Part shown: positions 1 through 11,200 of the stretch, piece after piece | How positions within the stretch are numbered: position 1 is the first letter of the stretch | Layout: each line of letters begins with the position of its first letter | Source: Rallus limicola | Lineage: Eukaryota > Chordata > Aves > Gruiformes > Rallidae | Direction of reading: 5' to 3' | Length of the DNA stretch: 64,000 nt | Assembly (NCBI GenBank): GCA_022605955.1 | Contig: JAKCOZ010000012.1 | Span: 27,241,956-27,305,955, forward strand | Notes under the pieces: generated by a model | Database searches by the model: none | What the model was told of the DNA's origin: nothing | The model's input: only the letters and a program-made list of their open reading frames with translations | Position numbers and translations under genes: made by a program

Positions 1-1057
1 TACACAGTCAAAAAACAAAATAGATCAAGGAAAACAGGAGGGCTTTACATCCCTGTGGGATGGAGAGGAAGGTCTGTCTTGTCATCAGAACCTTTCTTGT
101 GTACGCTCACAACTACCCTGCAACCACTGCGATGCACTGCACAAACTGGTGTGACAATATCCAGAGCGTAAGGAGCAGCTGCTTAACACCAGTAATGAAC
201 TGAGTGATGCTCCATGGGGAAGCCAGCCCAAACCCACACTGCAGTGGGTTAACACTGATAAGCAAGCTAAAGAATTTAAATCCAGCACACGTCGACCCAG
301 CGTGCCTGGAAAACGAACAGGATCCAGCTGAACGTGAATAGCTCTGAGGAGCAAGGCCTGAACCAGGCAGAAGGAGCATATGAATCCAAATCCTCATCCT
401 AAAACCAAGATTCCTCTCCTGTGCCTGCAGTGGTCAAATCACAAGCAGGACTTTCTTCTTTTGTTCCTTCCCCCTCTCTTCTGCACTGTCATTATCACTT
501 TTGCCAAGTTCTCCGCACCCATACTTAAAAGATCTCCCAAAATTCCAGAGCTAGTTGGGCATTTTCAGGAGCTACTGAAGCTTCTCACAGACAGGCACAG
601 AGACCACCGAGCACTGCCAAGCTGACTTCATTCAGCTGAAATAAGGACAAAGCCATCCCAGGGCAACACAGACGCCCAGGTCAGAGCTGGAGAGCATTTT
701 ACAGCTTTGAAGGCCACTTACAAACTGGTTTGGGGTTTTGCAGAGTTTCCAAGAGAAATGAGATTACTTTGTCTGGGTTTGTACTTCCTTGTCACCCTTC
801 AATAATTTGTGAACCCAAATGTTAGGTCTTTTACAACCAATCCTGACACTGAGGACAGATATGTTTAAGCTTTAGACTTCCAGGCTGGAAATAAAGACTT
901 CCTAAGCTCCCTGCTGAAGATGACTCTGGGGCACGAGCTCCTGATCAGATACCAGACAGAGAATCCACACAGGAGAGCACCTTCTAAATGGTCTGCCCAG
1001 GAGAAATTATTCCATTAGGCCTTGTATCTTAGACACCAAACTTGACCAAGGGTTGTA

Positions 1058-1282
1058 CAGAATCCCAGAATCATAGGGGTTGGAAAGGACCTTGAGAGAT
1101 CATTGGGTCCAACTCCCTGCCAAAGCAGGGTCCCTAGGACAGGGCACACATGGCGGTGTCCAGATGGGGCTGGAATCTCTCCAGAGAAGGAGACTCCACA
1201 CCCCCTGGGCAGCCTGTCCCAGGGCTCCCTCACCCTCACTGGGAAGAAGTTCTTCCCCAGATTGGTGTGGAACTTCCTATGA
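1058..1282 (-). mobile_element. CR1 LINE 3' fragment
   Basis: A truncated CR1 tail in reverse orientation. The plus strand begins CAGAATCCCAGAATCATAG and continues through GGTCCAACTCCCTGCCAAAG and CCCCTGGGCAGCCTG. It lies in LEKR1 intron 1 and belongs to the subfamily also seen at 15047, 21186, 28268 and 31640. Confidence 0.9.
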
Positions 1283-3934
1283 AAGAAGTCTATGGTTTCA
1301 CTAGTTCTTACACTTAGAGAACTACCTTTCCTGGAATGATACTATCCCAGAGTAACCACTAAGAACCGGGTATTATGGACACAGCGACTGATGCTTTCAG
1401 ATTCCATATTTCTCTTTTTACATTCAATCAAAAGACTGTTGTCATCATCTTAAATGCAAAGCAGGGGAAAAAAAACAACAGGTATAGGAGAGTTTGCAAT
1501 GAATAGAAAAGGAAACTATCAGATCTCTTAACTAGAAAGGGGAAGGTAATTTTAGTGCTGTGGTTTTGGTCAGCCTGGACAAGGAAGCTGAGGGCAAACA
1601 GGGCTTGAAAAGTAACAAGAGGGATACCAAAAATCCCTGCTGTGAGTTAGCGGAACAGTACTGCGTGCACTGTAACATAAAGAGAAACAAACTCTCCGGG
1701 GACAAAGTGCTTTGATTACATCTGATCCACAGGATTGAGCTGCAGCTCTGGTACACGTTACACCAGCAGACACTGAGCCAGGGCTAGAGCTGTGTCCAGA
1801 ACAAACCGTATCGCCAGGTAACATTTCTAGCTGAGATATTCCAGCATCATGTTCCACTACACCATCTCTGGGAGAACTTTCAACTCAGAGCTGCCTTGGG
1901 TTTTGGAAGAACTAACATTATTCCATGGTTACAGATTTCTTTAGCTACTAAGGGCAAGTGGAAAAGCAAGCCAAGATGGATCATCACTCAAATTACATCT
2001 GCATCACTCCGTACTGCAAGCATCTGTAGAGTTGGAGTTAAAAAGGAAAATTAAAAAAATAAAATAACATTTAAAAAAAAAAAAAGGAAGAAAAGTACTT
2101 TTTGATAGTCTGGACCATTTTTAGCCTTTTATATGACAAGATGGGAATTTATATCATTTCAACTTGGCAAAATAACTACAGGAGCGTCAGCTTGTGCACT
2201 GCTATTTTTCTCATCTGATGTTTCAGATTCCACCCACAAAAATTACCACGGTAAAGGGATAAATTCTTCTTAAAACAGCCTAATTTCTTATTTCACAGTG
2301 CCTTGGTATGATACCACCCAGCATATGGATCACTTCTGCTAGAAACAGCCCATTACAAGCAGCTAATAAATAGCCCTGACTATGAAAAGCCAGAGCTTAA
2401 GTCCTCAATTAATGAGATTTTTTTAAAAAGCTTTGAATACATTTCTGTGCACTAGTGAAATAAAACCAGAGCCACGGACACAGATGGATTCCTTGGCACA
2501 CTGATTTTACAGGAGCCTAAGGGAATAGCTGCACCTACCACCCTCAGATAGCTTCTGTAACGCAGTAGTAACAGCTCTTGCTCCCTCCCCAGTTTTCCAT
2601 TAGGCCTGAGACTGCTTTATCAAGGACTAAACAACAACAAAAATCAAGGTATTTGTCCAGACTATACTTGTAGCACAACAATACATAAAACTCCAGAAAA
2701 TAACACAATAAACAAACCGCCACACTGTGGCAAGGCTCTCTTAAGCTACGTCTGTGTATTGATTGCTTTGTTCCACCTCATTCTGATTCTACCTTATCTA
2801 CTTTCCTTTTGATTTACTCCTCTCCCATACTACTTTCGTTTTCCTCATGCTGTTAGTCCTTCCAACAAGCTAGCTAATCCCTGTCACACAGAAAGAAATC
2901 ATTACTCAGACCACACAGATCATATTCTAGGAAGAAAGTGGAGCCTTTTGCTGTATATGCAAAACGAAAGAGTTACTTCATTGACATTATTTTATTATTA
3001 TTCTAAGATTTTTAAGAGCCTCAGTAGAAACTTCACTGCTTTTAAAAAATATATATCATAATTGTGGGTCAACTTTTCTACTCAACAAGTAACATAGACT
3101 TAACACTACACCACACTGCACACGTAATTATTTGCTCCACTTCCATAAAATAGTAGTTGCAAAATTTAAAAAAAAATCCAACATTTGCTTGGAATACATA
3201 TGAACAGTGTGGAAATAGGCTTGGAGCAAAAGCAGGGTGTCCTGCTCCCAAATTTTCACTCAAGGCATACCCTGAAATAATTTGTTTGTCACAACAGGAA
3301 ATCACTCAGGTTTCAGGTAGCTGTAATTTTTTCCTGCCTGGGAGTAAAGCTGACTAATGAATCATAAAAGGCCATGCTGCCTGGCTAGTAACTACACATG
3401 CTTGTACAAGCCCTGCAGATATCCAACATGTGTCTGACAGGCCGGGGCAGGCCTTGCTGGGACTCGTGAGTTTGCTTCGGGTGCCTCCAGCACACTTCAG
3501 CTCCCCAGCCCAACACAGCCAGAGCACTCCCACACAGGGAGCACATGGCACCAAAACGTGGTGTTAGTGCAGGGAAAAAGATAGTGCAGGTCATTGTTAG
3601 CCAGAACTTTGTCTGGGAAGTGCTGGCTCAGTGCCAGTAGTTGCTCACGGCTTTTGGGAAGGCCGTCCTAGCTGCAGGCCTGCGGCCCAGCTCCAGCCCT
3701 CCTAGTTGCAGCCCTGCAACACAAGAGGGGCCGCAATCGCTCCAACTCCCAGCAGCACATCTGGACACTGGTTGTGGAAAGGATGGAGAAGCTTGGATGT
3801 AGTGAATGCAGCCCTAACTTTCCGAGGATGGCAAGGGGTAGAAGTAAGTTACAACTCCAGGTGACCGCCAGCAAATCCAGACACATTAAGAATAGAAGAA
3901 CATCATCCCAATTCCAAAGCTTGGCTTCCACAAA

Positions 3935-4403
3935 TTATAGAATCACAGAATGGTCTGGGCTGGAAGGGACCCCAAGGATCATACAGCCCCAACCCCCTGC
4001 CACTGACCTGGATCTATACAAGGTTGCCCAGGGCCCCAGCAAACCTGGCCTTGAACACCCCCAGGGATGGGGCACCCACCCCCTCTCTGGGCAGCCCCTG
4101 CCAGCCCCTCACCACTCTCTCTGCAAAGAACTTCCCCTCAATCTCTCCTCTAACCCTTCCCTCCTCCAGCTTCACTCCAGCCCCCTCGTCCTGCCAGGCT
4201 CTGCCCTTGAACAAGCTGATTCCCCTCCTGTTCCTCTGCTCCCTTCAGGGACTGGCAGGCTGCAATGAGGTCCCCCCACAGCCTTCTCTTCTCCAGGCTA
4301 AACCAGCCTAGCTCCCTCAGCCTCTCTCCATTAGGGGAGCTGCTCCAGCCCTCTGAGCATCTTTGTGGCCTCCTCTGAACCCTCTCCAACAGTTCCACAT
4401 CTA
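3935..4403 (-). mobile_element. CR1 LINE 3' fragment
   Basis: Reverse-oriented CR1 tail of about 470 bp, with TATAGAATCACAGAATGG, the CTGCAAAGAACTTCCCC segment and AGGCTGCAATGAGGTCCCCC. It is closely related to the copies at 17851, 18945, 26814 and 36436. The apparent 164- and 95-codon frames here are CR1-derived. Confidence 0.92.
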
Positions 4404-7400
4404 AATCCTCTGATACTGCAATGCAAAGCAGCCTGCCTTTACTACATGGGAGCTGGTTTTCCCAAAATAACTACCCAGGTCATTGTTGGGAGCTCCACTT
4501 GCTCTACAGCCAAATCTCAAAACTTTCAGTGGGCACAGGGCGACTCGCGAACATCATCTTAAAAAGTGTTCCTAAGGCACACAACAACTGGGATCTGAAG
4601 AGGCCTCCTCCCATTCTGCATGGAGAACTCCCATGTCCATCTGGAGGGCACAAATGGAAATCTGCTGCTTCTGAATCTGTACCGATATCAATATTGTAAA
4701 TACTAAATACACAGCTATGTTTCTCACTCCTACAAAGCTGGCCTTGGTGGCTGGGACAGAGTCTTCAGCCAATTAACGCAACTGAAACCATGTAAGAACC
4801 TATTAAAAAAAACCCAAACAACTCCAGGTTCAAGGACAGCAAGAAAAGGTAACGTAACGTGCTTGTAAAGATACCACAATATGCCCAAGATACAGCGCAC
4901 ATGGCATATCTAGTAAGTAACCATTTGGTACTAGCAACATACGTGATGTTTTGTGGGTAGTCAGACACCACGGAACGTCCTGTACTGATGTGCAACTCTG
5001 CTTATGAGGTCCTCTCTGCTTGCTTAAGCTCCTGTGGTGAAAGAACTACTCCTTAGTACTTCCCTTACTCAACTTACTCCTGTAAAGCCATCTTGTGCTC
5101 AATTAATTTTATGATTCATGTTAAGCAAAGGGTTTTGTTTGGTACTTTAAAGACTTGGGGTCTTTTTACTGCTGAGGGTTTTTTTCCCCCCACATCAGTA
5201 AGACCTTCAGGGCAAAACTGCATCTTCCCACAGCAACGATACTGAAAACCCCAGAATGTTAGCAACTTCACAAGCATATAAAAGACTTAGCACTACTAGC
5301 AACAGACAACCAACAAGGTGTGGTGTGATGTGATAGTCATCTTTTCTATTGAGGGAGGATGGGGGAAACAAAACAGAACAACCCCAAGCAACCAAAAATG
5401 AACTCCCCAAAACACTGGAGTAAAGGAAAGAGTAACTTCTTTTTTGCCATCCCATGCTCTCTGAGTTCAATGGCATGAACTTTAAGACATGTAAATAAGT
5501 GAAAAAGGGGCAATTATGAGCCAGAGACCTCAGCAAAGTTCTTCCTGCAGTCCTGTGCTGACACAGAGATGTAGCGATCCACCAACCAACTTACTCAATT
5601 ACCACCCATCTGCACAAACAATCCACAAGTATCACCCCTCAGAAGTATACAACCATCCCTAAAATAAGGCCAAGAAGCAGAGAACACCCTCCCCAAAACC
5701 TACCACAGGCCATAAGCTGACTGGCTTCCCCAGAGGGAAGTCACCAGCTCTCTTGCGCTTGCTGCCAAAACCGCAGCAGTTGCTGTCTGTGTGGGCCATC
5801 ACCCCCGCGCCACGCAGCACAGCTTCCTGACAAACTTGCAGGCTCCCAATGCTCCTAAAACTGATGGGTGTCACTGGGGGATGTAACCAGGCTGCTACCA
5901 GCACAGTCACAGCTCTGGGGGAAGTTCCCTGTCTTTAGAAACAAACAGGATTTATATTTTTCATACAGCATCCACCTTGCGATGCGTGTTGTGTGAAAGC
6001 AGTGCGAAGGCAGCAGAAGGAATACCAGAGACAGAAAGAAGCAGGGCCATAACAAATTCCCAGCTGGCTTTTCCAAATTGATCAGAACCTGGAAAATCTA
6101 AGTCACTTCATATCTATCACTTCATTAGCAAAATACCAAGAAATCTCATCCCCTCTGAAGAATGCTTTAGTAAGCGTAGTGGGCAGCACCTATGAGAGCC
6201 AGTCTGCAGACGGTCCATTGATTTCAAATTCCATCGTGACATCCCTTGAACAGGTCCTCTTCTCTGGCAGCAGAACAGGCTGCAGGCTAGGCTGTGCCAG
6301 GTTGGCACAGGATGCTGCCTTCCCTTTCCATGCCATCCTCTAGAAGAGGGCAGTTTTGGAGGCAGCAGTGCCACCACTCCAAGAAGCAATAAAGAGCTTG
6401 TGAAGCTCCATGTGCAAGGGGCCCAAAGGAGAGGAATGATGAGAGATCTTGTCTGCACCCCATCTTTCGAGGTTGCTGCTGGTCCTGCTGTCAGCACTGC
6501 CACGCAGGCGACTCAGAATGACACCTTGCCTCCCCGTTCTGCAGCTGAGATCACAGGGCTTAACACCCTCCCTCCAGACACACACGTTCCTCTGGCTCGC
6601 AAGCTGCACCTTGGGAGCACATGCTCAGCTTGGCAGTGGGATCTGTAGCTGGCACAGGTTCCACTCATGTCAGGGGCAATCTAAAAAAAAAAAAAAAGAC
6701 TCCAGAGGAGATGCTATGAAATCCAAGAAGCAGAAAATGTGGAGGGAATAAGAAAGTGCATACATAAAAGGTAGGAAATACAGCGATGGTAAACTGTGAT
6801 AACGAGTGGTCATCAAGCTCTGCACCTAGTAGCTGAACTGCAACTACAGCACAAGCAGCCTGAGGAAAGAGACCAGCAGCAGCAGCAAAGGGTGCATAAA
6901 ACCCTGATGCTCAGCTGATCACAAACTCCTGGGTGGCTGTTGCCTGGGTGCTCACATATCTCCCACTGAGCTGACAGGGCAGGATCTTGGACTATTTTTG
7001 CATTTGCCTATATTTCCATCTGTCACGTTATTTCCATGAAGGCTGCAGCTCAGACCTGAGCCCACAACAGCCCTGAGCCAGGGCATGACAAAGGCCCGAG
7101 TTCCCTGGGCAATTCCTACACCAACACATTTAATTTTAACTTCTTTTTAATATCACTCTGTTAATATTAATCCCCCCAAGGCTGGGTTATAGACTTCAGT
7201 GCCAGGTCTGGCAAGCAGCACAGAGGCTTCCTCAGTTACCCTGTGCTTTATATTGCCATGTGGGACTGACTCTTTTTAGATAAGCGTCATTTTTCCCACA
7301 GCCATCAAGTTTAAGTGCTGTCCCCAAGGTGCTCCCAACCCTCCCCAGACTGGCATCAGTGTTTTCCTCACTGAGCTCAAAGATCCCAGCACGATGGATC

Positions 7401-8449
7401 CCACCAAGAGAAATAAAGTCACCGCCTTCCCGCTCCCGGTTTGTGCCTGTGCTCACACCTGCTGCCGGCTCCTCGCTCTAGTGTACGTGTGGCACACACA
7501 CCAGGAGCTAGATCTGGATCCCAACTGAAGACAGGCAGGTGAAGTGCCACCAAACCACAGCCTGAAGGTATCAGCACAAGGAGGGAGCAGGAACAGATTT
7601 GGAAGAGTTCCCTGGCGCGCGTTCAGCACAAGTGTTTTACTGAGGAAGCTGCAGGGGTTTGGCCAGCCACCTGCCCCTGTTGAGGTCTGCAGAGTGGGAT
7701 CCAAGCAAACAATCAGACCCAGAACCTTTCCCACCATGGAGTCTGGAAATTTCCCAGGTTCTTCCCCTCCCCTTCTTTAAGGACAAGCATGCCTTTTCCC
7801 ATCCTTCCACTGTCTTAGCCACCCTTGGATGCTCCAGAATGGCTCTGAAATCATCTCCACAGTTTCCTGGACTACTCCAGGGAGACTTTCTCCAGGCTGT
7901 GCTAGCCTGAGTACATACCACCTTGAGCTACTTGTCAATTAGGTGCATACAAAACCCCCCACACCCCCCCCCCCAACCGGAGAGTGTGCTATTGCTGGGG
8001 TAGAAACTTGGTGTTACAAAGAGTGACCTGAGTTCTACTTGTGTGCATCACCCCATATAGTGAGCCCCCCAAAAGTTCACCTTTAGTACAAACAGCTGTG
8101 CTACCACCCAGATACCTAGTCTCCCAAGGAAAAGAACAGCCAACACAACAAGAGGAGACACAGGGGAGATGGAAGGGAACATCCTATCCCTATTGCACAG
8201 GGAGACATAAGTCAGGACACACAGAAGGATGCAGGCGCTGGAGGCTGTAGTGAAGCCAGGAGCCAGTGTGCCCATTTCAGGGGTGAGCAGACGAGCCCCC
8301 ATACTGCAGGGTACTCCTTAAGTCTGTATGTTTTTATCCAAAGTGGTGTCTCCCTAACAACAGGTAAGCCCTGGGCCTGTTGTCAGAAAGGTCTACCATG
8401 CCTCCAGTCCCTGCACAGTGCCTCTCAGAAAGCTGGGAAGAACTGTTCC

Positions 8450-8737
8450 TGAGGGCATGGAGCAATAGGATGAGGGGTGATGGTTTAAAACTAGAAAAGA
8501 GGAGATTTAGGTTGGGTATTAGGAAGAAGTTCTTCACTCTGAGGGTGGTGGATCACTGGTACAGGGTGCCCAGAGAGGTGGTGGAGGCCCCATCCCTGGA
8601 GACACTCAAGGTCAGGCTCGATGGGGCTCTGAGCAACCTGATCTAGTGGAGATGTCCCTGCTCACCGCAGGGATGGGACGAGGTGGCCTCCAAAGGTCTC
8701 TTCCAACCCGACACATTCCGTGATTCCCTGACACTGA
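8450..8737 (+). mobile_element. CR1 LINE 3' fragment
   Basis: Forward CR1 tail running from AGCAATAGGATGAGGGGTGATGG through AGGAAGAAGTTCTTCACTCTG to TTCCAACCCGACACATTCC. It lies in LEKR1 intron 1, about 300 bp from exon 1. It looks older and more diverged than most copies here. Confidence 0.88.
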
Positions 8738-9043
8738 CACTCCTCCGGAGAGATTACACATTCAGCTCTGGAGTCATCCCAAACTCCTGGCAACAAAACG
8801 AGCTGCACAGGATAAAACCTGGAACTGCCCTGGCAGGGACGGGACGAGACAGGACAAGCATGTTCCTCCCCAGGGTTCCTGCTGCGCCAGCATGTAATTA
8901 CACTCCACACATGCTGACGAAGCCTGGCAGGCACCCAGCCCCAACACAGGGCCAAACCGCACCAGGAACAGGCAGGGAAACACCCCGGGGCACTGCTGTG
9001 CACTGTCCCCAGGCTGGTTTATGTGTGTGGGTGTCCCTCATAC

Positions 9044-9091
9044 CTTCCGAATCTCCTCAGGCAGCGCGTGAAGGGGGCCGTGCCGCTCCAT
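9044..9091 (-). CDS. LEKR1: LEKR1 first coding exon (16 codons)
   Basis: The minus-strand ATG at 9091-9089 opens MERHGPLHALPEEIRK and ends at the donor AAG|GTATGA, with GT at 9043-9042, in phase 0. From memory, human LEKR1 begins MDRH..HALPEEIQK, so the match covers the whole exon. The gene lies downstream of TIPARP on the same strand, as in mammals, and the exon sits in a CpG island. LEKR1 is a leucine-, glutamate- and lysine-rich coiled-coil protein of poorly known function. I looked for the expected exon 2 (a VCKYCGVSYLILHEF-like segment) in the remaining 9 kb and did not find it, so it probably lies beyond the left edge. Confidence 0.72.
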
Positions 9092-9405
9092 GGGGTCCCG
9101 ACTCGGCGACGGGACGCTGCTGCTGAGGGTCTCAGGGAGGCTCCGAACCTGCCGTCGGCAACGGGACACGGGTTTCCCATGGCCTCCGCCTGGAGACGCG
9201 GCGCAACCCGCGCCCCCCGCCAGCCCCGCCCGGCCTCCCCACGCCCGCGCCGCCCGCCCGGGGACAGGCCGCGGCCGCCGCCGGGGGCGAGAGAACGGGG
9301 GGAAGGACGGGACCGTCCGGCGGGAGGCGGCGCGGGGGCAGCCGGGCCGAAGCGGGACGGGGGGAAGCGGCCGGGGGCGGCCATTTTCTTACCACGGCTT
9401 CCTCC

Positions 9406-9419
9406 GTAACCACGGCAAC
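9406..9419. promoter_or_regulatory. RFX X-box in the LEKR1 promoter
   Basis: GTAACCACGGCAAC (minus strand GTTGCCGTGGTTAC) fits the X-box rule GTNRCC-N(0-3)-RGYAAC with both half sites perfect and a 2-nt spacer. RFX factors use such sites in promoters of cilium genes. It lies about 315 bp upstream of the LEKR1 ATG, near the presumed start site. Confidence 0.55.
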
Positions 9420-9440
9420 GGCGCTAAGGCCCCGTGCGGC

Positions 9441-9476
9441 CGCGTCACGTGGCCGGCGGGCGCGTCACGTGGCCGG
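9441..9476. promoter_or_regulatory. Two CACGTG E-boxes in a 16-bp direct repeat, 20 bp apart
   Basis: CGCGTCACGTGGCCGG occurs twice, at 9441-9456 and 9461-9476, with a GCGG/GGCG-type spacer. Each copy contains a TCACGTG E-box of the kind bound by USF, MITF or TFE factors. The exact 20-bp period places both sites on nearly the same DNA face. Confidence 0.55.
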
Positions 9477-9684
9477 TGCGCGCGCGCACCCTCCCCCCCC
9501 CCCCATCCCCCTTCCTGGCGGAGGGGCCGCGTCCCCGCTTGCCCCGGCCTCGGCCCCGGAGCGAGAGGCGGAGGAGCCGAGCCCCAAACGGACTCTCGGG
9601 GCCTGGGGCTGTGCCGGGCAGGGCACCCCATAGGGCGGGGGAGGATGGGTCAGGGCATGGGTCAGCGGCTGTGTTGGCGTTGGG

Positions 9685-9737
9685 CTGGCAGCTGGACTTC
9701 GTGGCCTTTTCCAACCTTAATGAACCTGTGATTCCAG
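9685..9737 (+). mobile_element. Short CR1 3' remnant
   Basis: Only the terminal part is recognisable: GGACTTCGTGGCC, CTTTTCCAACCTTAATG and CTGTGATTCC. It sits within the GC-rich region upstream of LEKR1. Confidence 0.6.
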
Positions 9738-9810
9738 CCGGACGGGGCACAGCCCGTGGGATGCTCCGGGTGAGGGGCCGGAAGCACGGCTCACCTCCCA
9801 CAGCTGATTT

Positions 9811-9910
9811 CCTACTTGCCCAAAGCATTTCCAGTATGCCCAGAGCAATCCCAGTATGCCCAGAGCATTCCCGACATACCCAAGGCAATTCCCATAAGCC
9901 CAAAACACTC
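9811..9910. repeat. Five-copy 20-bp tandem repeat
   Basis: Five consecutive 20-bp units start at 9811, 9831, 9851, 9871 and 9891. The core is CCAGTATGCCCAGAGCAATC. Units 2 and 3 are nearly identical; the outer units have diverged. It lies just upstream of the LEKR1 CpG promoter. Its reverse complement gives a repetitive frame with no recognisable domain. Confidence 0.8.
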
Positions 9911-10039
9911 CCTTCAAGACTTACACAAAAAAGCTACCCCCACCCCCGCCCACCCCCCAAAAAACTTACAGTAATTTCGGGGCAGCCACTAAAAACTGGG
10001 TCGAGCTTATGGTGACACCAGAGGAGACCTTCCCTGGCC

Positions 10040-11200
10040 GGTTAACCTGGCTTGGTTTGTGCCTGGCTGGCTCCGACCTGCAAAGGCTGGGGCTGGGGGT
10101 AATGCCTTGGGGGCAAAGCCCCCATTCCGGGGGGGAGCGGGAGGTGTTGGGGGCTTGGGAGCAGTGCTGAGTAAGGAACAGGGGGGTTGGTGGAATGACA
10201 TATGTGGGGGCGAGGAGGGTGAGGGGTGGGGGAGGGTTTATGGGGGGGGGGTTGCTGTCGAGGAAGACGATGAATTTTACGGGAAAAAAGGAAAACGTGA
10301 AGGGGGGAGGGGGGACACACAGGGACCGGGCGCCCATCCGGCTTCCTCCCCCCGGCTTTGCAGGGCGGCTGCACCCCCCCTTCACCCCCCCAAACCCCCC
10401 CCACCCCTCGCGTGTGTTGCCGGCGTGACCCGCTCCACGTTGCGTGCCGACCTCCGTGCTGCGCCGCATCGTTAATCCCCGGGCTGGCAGCGAGCGGAGC
10501 CGCATGCCCCAGCTTCCCCCCGCCGCTTCCCCCTCCCCTCCAACCTCCTTTAACCTCTTCGTGCCCCCACGCCGGGGTGGTGCCGGGGCTGGGGGGGTTA
10601 CAAACCGAGAGCCTCTCGTGGGAACGTCCCCGAGTCACCGCGGGGAATGAACAGTGCTGGGGGGGGATTAAAAATAAACGCGGTGTGAAGTCAGGGGGGG
10701 CAGAGCGCTGCCCCCGCCCCACACGGGCCCTGCGGGCGTGGGGGGGGGAAGTGGGGGGGGGTTGCGTGTGAAGGGCGGCTCGCCCCCCGCGGAGGTATTT
10801 AATTAAGAGCGGCATTAACAACGAGCCGGGGACGGCAGCGCCTTTGATCGGGGCGGGGAGGGGGCCGGGGGGCGCCTGGTCTGCGCCTTGCCGGCATATG
10901 TTCCCCCTGCGTGATGGCGGCGGCGGACCCGGGGGGGGGGGCGGCGGCGGGCCGGGCGCCCGGCGGCTCTCACGCGATGGCCGCCTAACGTGCCGGGGAA
11001 GGGTGTCGTGCGGCGCGGAGATGAGATCAGCGCGGATCACCGCGGCGCTGCGGGGGGGGGGGGCAGGCGGCCGTCACGCAGGGAGATGCAGGGAGGGCGG
11101 TGGAGCGGTGACCGTGTCCTCCGCGACCCCGGCTGCGCTCCCTGAGGGAGGCTGTGCTGGGGGGTGGATGTCTGGGGGGGGGGGGGGGGGGGCGGCTGGA
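10040..11200. repeat. G-run-rich, strand-skewed CpG block
   Basis: Long runs of G dominate the plus strand at about 10080-10320 and 10570-11200, while C runs dominate at about 10370-10560. One G run reaches 19 bases (11174-11192). CpGs are frequent from 10400 to 11130. Long open frames here (for example minus 11040-10042) are low-complexity Pro/Gly and match nothing I know. The block may form G-quadruplexes or R-loops and may be a distal part of the LEKR1 CpG domain. Confidence 0.6.

Larger units (their letters stand above)
1..9043 (-). other. LEKR1 intron 1 (left part truncated by the window)
   Basis: The region begins at the exon 1 donor and runs off the left edge. Apart from the CR1 copies at 1058, 3935 and 8450 it is unique AT-rich to mixed sequence with poly-A (2070-2085, 6683-6697) and poly-C (near 7963) runs. 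No exon matching LEKR1 was recognised. A spliceable but stop-containing segment lies at 5854-5704 on the minus strand. Confidence 0.55.
9092..9640 (-). promoter_or_regulatory. CpG island and putative LEKR1 promoter with 5'UTR
   Basis: Very GC- and CpG-rich DNA upstream of the LEKR1 start. On the minus strand it contains a YY1-like AAAATGGCCGCC (9387-9376), an RFX X-box (9419-9406) and two E-boxes (9446-9451 and 9466-9471). YY1 sites of this orientation often lie just downstream of the start site, so transcription probably starts near 9390-9400. That would give about 300 nt of 5'UTR. There is no TATA box. Confidence 0.6.

Noticed and set aside
3078..3140. Minus-strand TCAVWCSVK peptide considered as LEKR1 exon 2
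   Set aside because: Cysteine spacing is wrong and the following residues do not resemble a HEFKAM-like sequence.
4840..4995. Minus-strand AYCG peptide considered as LEKR1 exon 2
   Set aside because: Only an isolated YCG resembles the expected segment; flanking residues are hydrophobic and do not match, and no acceptor fits.
10042..11040. 332-codon minus-strand frame in the CpG block
   Set aside because: Low-complexity Pro/Gly/Arg translation of G and C runs without any domain.
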